64,000 bases of DNA, taken from positions 282,808,412-282,872,411 of the forward strand of contig OY856186.1 in the NCBI GenBank assembly GCA_963693315.1, in the 5' to 3' direction. How positions within the stretch are numbered: position 1 is the first letter of the stretch; every line of letters begins with the position of its first letter. The position numbers and the translations under genes are program-made. Positions 58,330 to 64,000 of this stretch are shown piece after piece. Origin of the DNA: Diogma glabrata (lineage: Eukaryota; Arthropoda; Insecta; Diptera; Cylindrotomidae). The notes below the pieces were generated by a model. The model saw nothing but the letters and a program-made list of their open reading frames with translations. It had not been told where the DNA came from and made no database searches.

Positions 58330-58925
58330 GGTCTCTGAATATCCGAAGATACCATGCCAAATGTGGATTGTGGAAATGGATTATGTTTCTTTAAGAAATT
58401 GGTGGACAAGGACTTTAAAAAGTTGGGGATTAAAATAATCAGGGCAAGGAATTTCAAAACTAAGAAACACGGTTGAAAAAATCACGTTGAAAGGCGACAG
58501 TTCTACATTTTGTTATTTGAACGGTGAATGGGTGGGCCATGGCTGATGCTCTGGTTGAACGAGAAAAAATAGCGGGTTTGGGTAGTATTGATTTGATCTC
58601 CTCTGAAGAGTACTCATTCATAATGTATTTGTAAAATACAAATCAGCGACATTTCTTCTATGCTGTAACGAATCAAGCTCGTTTGTAAGATTTGAATTGC
58701 CGATCAATTTAATTGCTTTCCGTTGGACAGTGTCTAGACATTTTAAAGAGGTTGGGTATGCACCACCTCAGATGTGAGAACAGTAATCCATGCAGGGGCG
58801 AATAAATGATTTATATATTAAAAGAAGCTGTTCGCTATTGAAAAACTTACGACAACGCCCTAGATATCCTAACTTTTGAACTGCGCTCTTAGTAAGATTG
58901 AAAATGTGAGTATTCCATTGGTTTC
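58330..58925 (-). pseudogene. LINE ORF2 C-terminal fragment, broken
   Basis: Minus strand: WNTHIFNLTKSAVQKLGYLG, RCRKFFNSEQLLLIYKSFIR, PCMDYCSHI, a stop, then GGAYPTSLKCLDTVQRKAIK, LTNELDSLQHRRNVADLYF, a stop, and RSTRASAMAHPFTVQ. Block by block this aligns with the intact copy at 36526-37182, but the sequence is clearly a different, older family member. No poly-A tail is obvious at 58330. Confidence 0.8.
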
Positions 58926-59046
58926 CAAATTACAATCAAATAAAATTCAATTTACTTACACACCAAGGTTAATGAAACTTAAATCTTAATATCGATACAT
59001 TAATTAGTTTAACATAATTCATGTGTCGTCAATTAGTTCATTTACC

Positions 59047-59412
59047 TTAGTTTTGTGTAATAAAATTGCATTGTAATACAATGCAAATTTTTCTTCCATC
59101 AAATTTTTGTCGATTGTAGAATGTCAACCAATTTTTATTTTCAATTTTAGATAAATTTTGAAGAAGGTTTTTATGATTTTGAAAAGTAATCCAATTAAAA
59201 GAATGGGGAGATGTGACGAATGGAAGGAAGATTGATATTGAGGATTTTCCATCCGGCACAATTTTCACCCTCGAAAAAACAGTGTTTTCATCTCTTGTAG
59301 CAAAATTTACCATATTTATGAGATACTCATCAGTTACTATATTCATGAGTTTGTTTGTTTGAGAAAAATAGTAGGTTTTGTCACTAGAAATGAAAACACA
59401 ATGATTTTGCAC
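59047..59412 (-). CDS. Uncharacterised 121-codon open frame
   Basis: An open frame without recognised domains. It contains INMVNFATRDENTVFSRV, and the bases behind ATRDEN (22 identical bases, 59286-59307) also occur at 16895-16916 inside the hAT element at 15898-17009. It is therefore more likely a transposon remnant than a host gene. Composition (N, F, K, I) is near the background. Confidence 0.2.
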   Translation of the reverse strand: MQNHCVFISSDKTYYFSQTNKLMNIVTDEYLINMVNFATRDENTVFSRVKIVPDGKSSISIFLPFVTSPHSFNWITFQNHKNLLQNLSKIENKNWLTFYNRQKFDGRKICIVLQCNFITQN

Positions 59413-62100
59413 TAGTGAAAAAAAAACTATTTTCAGCAGGGAATAAAGCCCGCATGAAAATAAACTTCATCTGCTACCATAGAAATAATTTAAATAGTCT
59501 TAACTCGAAGAAAAAGTTAAAAACATCCTAACTTTAGCCGGATGAGTAATAGAGAATAAACTTAGCAGTATTTCAAAGCATTGTGCTAATATTATAAATT
59601 AAAAACGCAAAGTTGCATCGTTGATAATATTACTAGCACATTAAAAATATTGTTAAAAAAACTTTATTCAAAAGATAAATTAAATACTTAAGATGTTTGA
59701 CGATTTACGTTTGACGAATGGGCAAAAAGAGGACAAACAGCATTATTTTGAAAAAAGATACCGGACACATTTTTTTGGCTTCAAAAGAGGACGTCTAGCA
59801 CCCTAGTAAATCTACCTAGCAAATTATTTTAAAATTGATATTTGACGCTGTAAACACCTTTGCAAATAAAAATGTTTGATTTCTACACCTTCTCCAATCT
59901 CCTGTTCCTAAAAATTTTTAAATCATCAAATTTCTATTCTCCGTCAAGTATTTTTCAACAATCAGAGAAATAATTTTAGAAATGGTCTAGTTATCATATT
60001 TTGTATAACTTTTTTAACAGTTTGACAGATACCAATTTAAACTAAACTAAAATAAAATGTGTTTATAACATAAAATATTGAATTTGCAATCCACGCTGTA
60101 AACTCATATTAAATATGACAAAATGCAAATTAGTATACAGGTGTCCCTTGAATTATGCGGTAGTTTGGGACCGTCAATACAGCGCACAATTCAAAACCGC
60201 ATAATTCGAGACTAAGAGTACATACAAAATTGCGGGTTTGGTACCAAAGAAAAATATTTATGATCATGAAAAGTTATTTTTACTATTATGTATTTGTAAA
60301 TAAAAATATTTTCCATTCCCTTGTAAATCCAATTGTTTATGTATTAGGACACGTAAAACCGATAGTATAGTTATGTATAGAATAAATCTCTAATTTGACA
60401 TTTTTAATTCGCTAATTTTACATTATCGTCATCGCTTTTGTGACAAAAATTTAGTCGTCAGTTTCTGTTGTATTGTAGATGTTTTTATGACGCCTTCTAT
60501 ACCGCAAACATTTACTGTAGGAGCAGAGACTGTAGTTTTGAAACTTATGAAATTTGTTAGTACTAATTGCTTTTTAGTGAGATCTGTCTGTTTGTTTGAT
60601 TCAAAGTATGGAGCCAAAATCATTGAAATTCACGCTTAAATTTTAAACCCCTTTTCATATTGGGTAATAGTTTCAAAAAAATTGTTGTAGAATTCCAATA
60701 GCAATACAGTCCGATAGCATATTTGAGTTAAATATGACGTAGGTTCGGGTTCTGGCATCGTCGTTCTCGTCGTCGTCATTCTAGTCACGCAAATCTTAGT
60801 TTTCAAAGATTTTCAAATCATCAATTAAATTAAATTGATCGTTTTTATTTAGGTCATAAATTCTTGCATATCAGAAGAAGTTTTTTTGCCAAATTCATCT
60901 TCTCCAATATTATAACAATGCAGCAAATGTGCAAAGTTCCTTAGTTCAACTTGAGCTTTTGTTACGAGATTTGATATATCGACTCTGACAAGCCATTTTT
61001 TTTTGTCCAGGAGCTCTTAAGTGTAAATGGCTTTAATTCTATAATAGAATTTACAATGAACTTTATGCATTTTCTCATGGTATAATTCTTCCATGGTATG
61101 CTTACTTTTGTATCTCAAGAGATATCTAATTTATCCAGTAATATGCAAATGCTAGTCGCAAAAATATTTTGGTAGTAATCCTCTACTCTAATGGCTGCAG
61201 AATAGTTTTATTAGGTGGTAAAAAATAAATTTAATGTTAGAATGGTTGAGATCTGTTGAATGCCAAAAGTATTATCAATGATCAACATTTTAAAATCTTT
61301 TTTTTAGCTTCTGGGACACACATTTTGTAGAACCACAAGAACGGATAATTTTTTCATATCAAAATGTTTGAAAGCTTGAGAGAAACCAAAGATGAATGAG
61401 GAATGATTTTGCTATAAGACCGCTTGATCGGTCTGATAGAAATAAAGAAATGCGACCTCATGCGGATTAAAATCTTTGTACTTTTTTCTTGCTTTAAGAA
61501 TGCATATATGTGTATAATCTTTCAGGTATTTGTCCGCTTTAATTATCATCTACTGTTGTGGCAAGAATAATTGTGCAGCTGTCCATCAAAGTTACAAAAA
61601 TAGTAACATTTCACGGCCTAGGTTTCACAACATGCGCTCAGCGGTGTTGATGTACCCAAATATATTATACTGAGGATATAAAAAACATGTAAAAATGTAC
61701 ATACATATTTATTAGAATAAAGCAAAGAGAAGATAATGCAAAATCGGGAAATGTGCGAACATAAAATGAAAACGTATTTGTTAGGTGTATTAAAAGTTGT
61801 AGCGAAATTAATAGCGTTTTCTTTTCTCAAAAAAATTCTGCATTTTTTCTGCCCTCTTTCTGAAAGTTGCATTTTTTCCGTTCGTTTCTAAAAAAAAGTC
61901 TGACCTGCAAAATTAGTCGTGTTCGTTTCTAAAAAAAATGCTACATTTTCATTTAAAATGCAAAAAATGTAGAATTTTTTGACCCGTAAAATTCGAAGGT
62001 GCAAAGAATTCTGCCTTGTAAGTGCTACCAACTGTATAAAAAAATTTATGCTGTTTTAACATTTGTCAGTCAATAATTTGATATTATTATTCGCGGTAAT
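59413..62100. other. Mostly unrecognised AT-rich sequence
   Basis: No gene recognised. Apart from the terminal-repeat end at 60138, a small piece near 61615-61650 (TTGATGTACCC...GCCTAGG, minus) resembles the C-terminus of the LINE at 36526. A duplicated GTTCGTTTCTAAAAAAAA occurs at 61879 and 61920. Confidence 0.4.
60138..60215. mobile_element. Left terminus of Tc1/mariner-pogo-type element
   Basis: TA followed by CAGGTGTCCCTTGAATTATG and an inverted subterminal box (TTATGCGGT / ACCGCATAATTCGAG). The opposite end was not found within the window. Confidence 0.4.
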
Positions 62101-62145
62101 TAATTAAAAACGTAAAGAAAGAAATAAAACAAAAATAACTTCGAA

Positions 62146-62734
62146 ATGGACAAAAACACTGCTTTTGGTGTAATTAATTTCATTAGAAATGAATTAATTA
62201 GAAGTTCATCATCATCCGATGAGGAAGATTTTGTGCTTTTGGTTGGAAGAGAAGCAGGCCATCGTGTGAGGGATTTTGTACAAAAAGTCGTCAACAACTA
62301 TTCATCAAATCAGGTAAAATTTGTTTGCAGTCAAAGGGTTTTTTAATTAATTGCTTATAATTACTATAATTGTAGTTCAAGGAGAATTTTCGCGTTGAAA
62401 GAGGCACTCAGCACTCATTACCGCAAAAGAACGTACAAAGGTGGAAAGATACAAAAAGACGCCGAAACTGAAATTTTGTCATTTCAATGGTATGTATACA
62501 TATGTTGTCCTGAAAATGATATAATGTTTAATATTTAATTAAATCTCATAAAGGTTTTGCAGCAACAAAAGCAGCATTGGAGAAGTTTCAAATCTTTTTG
62601 ATATGAGCTTTTCAGCATTCCACAACAGTTTAAATAAAGTTTTAGACTTCATGGTAGAAGATATCGCAGCGGAAGTGATAACCATTCCCAAAGCTGAAGT
62701 TGAAAAAGAAGCCGTTGCAAAAGACTTGATTTGA
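62146..62734 (+). pseudogene. PIF/Harbinger (HARBI1-like) transposase, N-terminal part
   Basis: Exon 1 (62146-62313) starts MDKNTAFGVINFIRN and ends before GT; exon 2 is 62376-62489; exon 3 is 62554-62734. FKENFRVERG (exon 2) matches the 'F...FR..R' opening of Harbinger transposases, GGKIQKDAETEILSFQW follows in a shifted frame, and exon 3 gives SSIGEVSNLFDMSFSAFHNS and LNKVLDFMVEDIAAEVI, the helix-turn-helix region before the DDE domain. Exon 2 has a frame break, and exon 3 stops at 62732-62734 before any catalytic residue. It is therefore a truncated, dead copy. Introns are GT-AG. Confidence 0.65.
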
Positions 62735-64000
62735 GAAAATGAAAGACTTAATTTGAGAAAAGGTTTGATTTGAATTTGTTTTAATAGTGGTTGCATTTGT
62801 TATTGTAAAAAGCCGACCAGAAATTAGATAAGGCATTCTGGATCATGATCAGGCCCGGGTCAGTTATACCTTAACACGAACGTCTGATCTGTTCCTGAAT
62901 TTACATTCCATATCCCGCCTCATTTGATGTACTTCTCAATTATTATATGTAATTGCTTTTAAAAAAAAATATGTATTAAATATGTTCAATTAAATTCAAG
63001 AATTAATTGAATTTATTTTTTTTAAGTGGAATAAGTTCATCCAAGGTGCAAAAGTAATGTGCAAAAGTAAATTTGATATATTTTAAAGGAAGGTTAGAAC
63101 TATATTTAAAAAATAAAAAAAGTTAAAATTTAATTGATTTTAAAAATTTTTGTTAATGGAAGTTGTTTGAAAAAATGAAGAAAAATTCGAATTTCAGCCG
63201 TGCTAAAAATCTTTAAAATTAAATATCTTAAGAACAAGAATTTTAGCCTCTTTGTAAAGTTGATATATTTTAGAGTAAAGATAGAACTATTTTGAGAAAA
63301 AAAATTAATTAAATTCCAATTGATCTTTGACCCTAGTGCCATCTTTAAAAAAGTTTTTTTAATATTTTTATTTAAAAACTAATTATAAAAACAGTAAATT
63401 AATTTTTTTTCAAACGACTAATTAATCATCTATCAAACAAAAAAAAGTTTGATGAAATCGGTATAGCCGTTCTTGAGCAATTTAATTTCAAAGTTACATC
63501 GGATTGGCAGAATTTTCATTTTTCATGCATGTTGGGGTTGGCCCCCTATGCTCAAACTATGCACTTTAAAAAAATTTTAAAATAAGTAGTATTTTTTATT
63601 TTGTCCATACTACTTATATGCCAAGTTTCAGGAAAATCAAAAATGGTCAAGTTTTCACAACTCTGTCTAGAACACGTTTTTCATCCATACTCACTTCTTG
63701 GGTCAATTTGAAACAATTTGTCCGGATTTAGCAATATAATTGGATCTTCCGATTGCTATATCTTCGATGGCTATATCGGATCGTGAATTTAAAGAAAAAA
63801 AGGAGACCGTGTGCGTCGTTAAACTGTTGACTGTTTTCGTATAGTCTTCATTATTTTCGATATTTACCTTCAATTATGATTTCCTGGTCATACATTTCAA
63901 GCGTTGATTTTTAAATGGAACAAATGTTTTGACTTCGGCAAAAAAAATTTTTTTAATTTTAAGTTTGAATAAAAAAAAATATGTCAAATAAACAACAGTG
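62735..64000. other. No recognised gene
   Basis: AT-rich. GTGCAAAAGTAA recurs at 63045 and 63057, and AAGTTGATATATTTTAGAG/AATTTGATATATTTTAAAG at about 63070 and 63257 indicates an old internal duplication of about 190 bp. Confidence 0.4.

Overview
This is an AT-rich, intron-bearing eukaryotic window, most probably from an insect and possibly a nematoceran fly. That guess rests on base composition, the insect-like serine protease homologue, and the mix of non-LTR, Ty3/gypsy, hAT, Harbinger and CACTA-like elements; the species cannot be fixed from the sequence. Almost everything recognisable is mobile or repetitive DNA. The only plausible intact host gene is a single-exon, catalytically altered serine protease homologue on the minus strand (24289-25143).

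Layout. 1-11300: sparse AT-rich DNA with LINE 3' tails, a foldback repeat (3176-4115), a (TA)n-centred repeat (about 5190-5712), a hAT-type element with a perfect 8-bp target-site duplication (TSD; 6254-7209) and a 70-bp minisatellite (about 9395-10045). 11500-21300: a run of short DNA transposons (11526-14096, 14787-15553, 15623-15820, 15898-17009, 18868-20111, 21023-21271), a (GA)n tract, and a 200-base assembly gap flanked by two identical 109-bp copies. 21400-28365: an inverted-repeat-bounded region holding a scrambled minus-strand LINE, the protease homologue, and a decayed minus-strand LINE with an RNase H domain.

28366-56352 is the main discovery. A roughly 6.5-kb two-gene element with CAC-type ends (CACTA/EnSpm-like) has been expanded to about 28 kb by insertions. 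Gene 1 is a SAM-domain (SAMD3-like) gene whose eight exons have canonical, phase-compatible splice sites. Gene 2 is a C2H2 zinc-finger, CACTA-like transposase. Gene 1 is broken in exon 5 by a hAT-type element (TSD ATGGTAAG); that element carries a 5'-truncated LINE, and the LINE's 3' UTR carries a young 6.7-kb Ty3/gypsy retrotransposon (TSD CTAT). Gene 2 is broken by a frameshift, by a Harbinger-like MITE (TSD TAA), and by a 7.5-kb hAT-type element (TSD AAATTATG) that itself contains a second hAT-type element (TSD GTGGGTCT). The reading frame resumes on the far side of each insertion. A 5.8-kb palindrome sits in the element's left part.

56353-64000 holds further LINE fragments, a lone terminal-repeat end, and a broken intron-containing PIF/Harbinger transposase. 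No rRNA, tRNA or CRISPR array was recognised. All assignments were read by eye from the translated and raw sequence.
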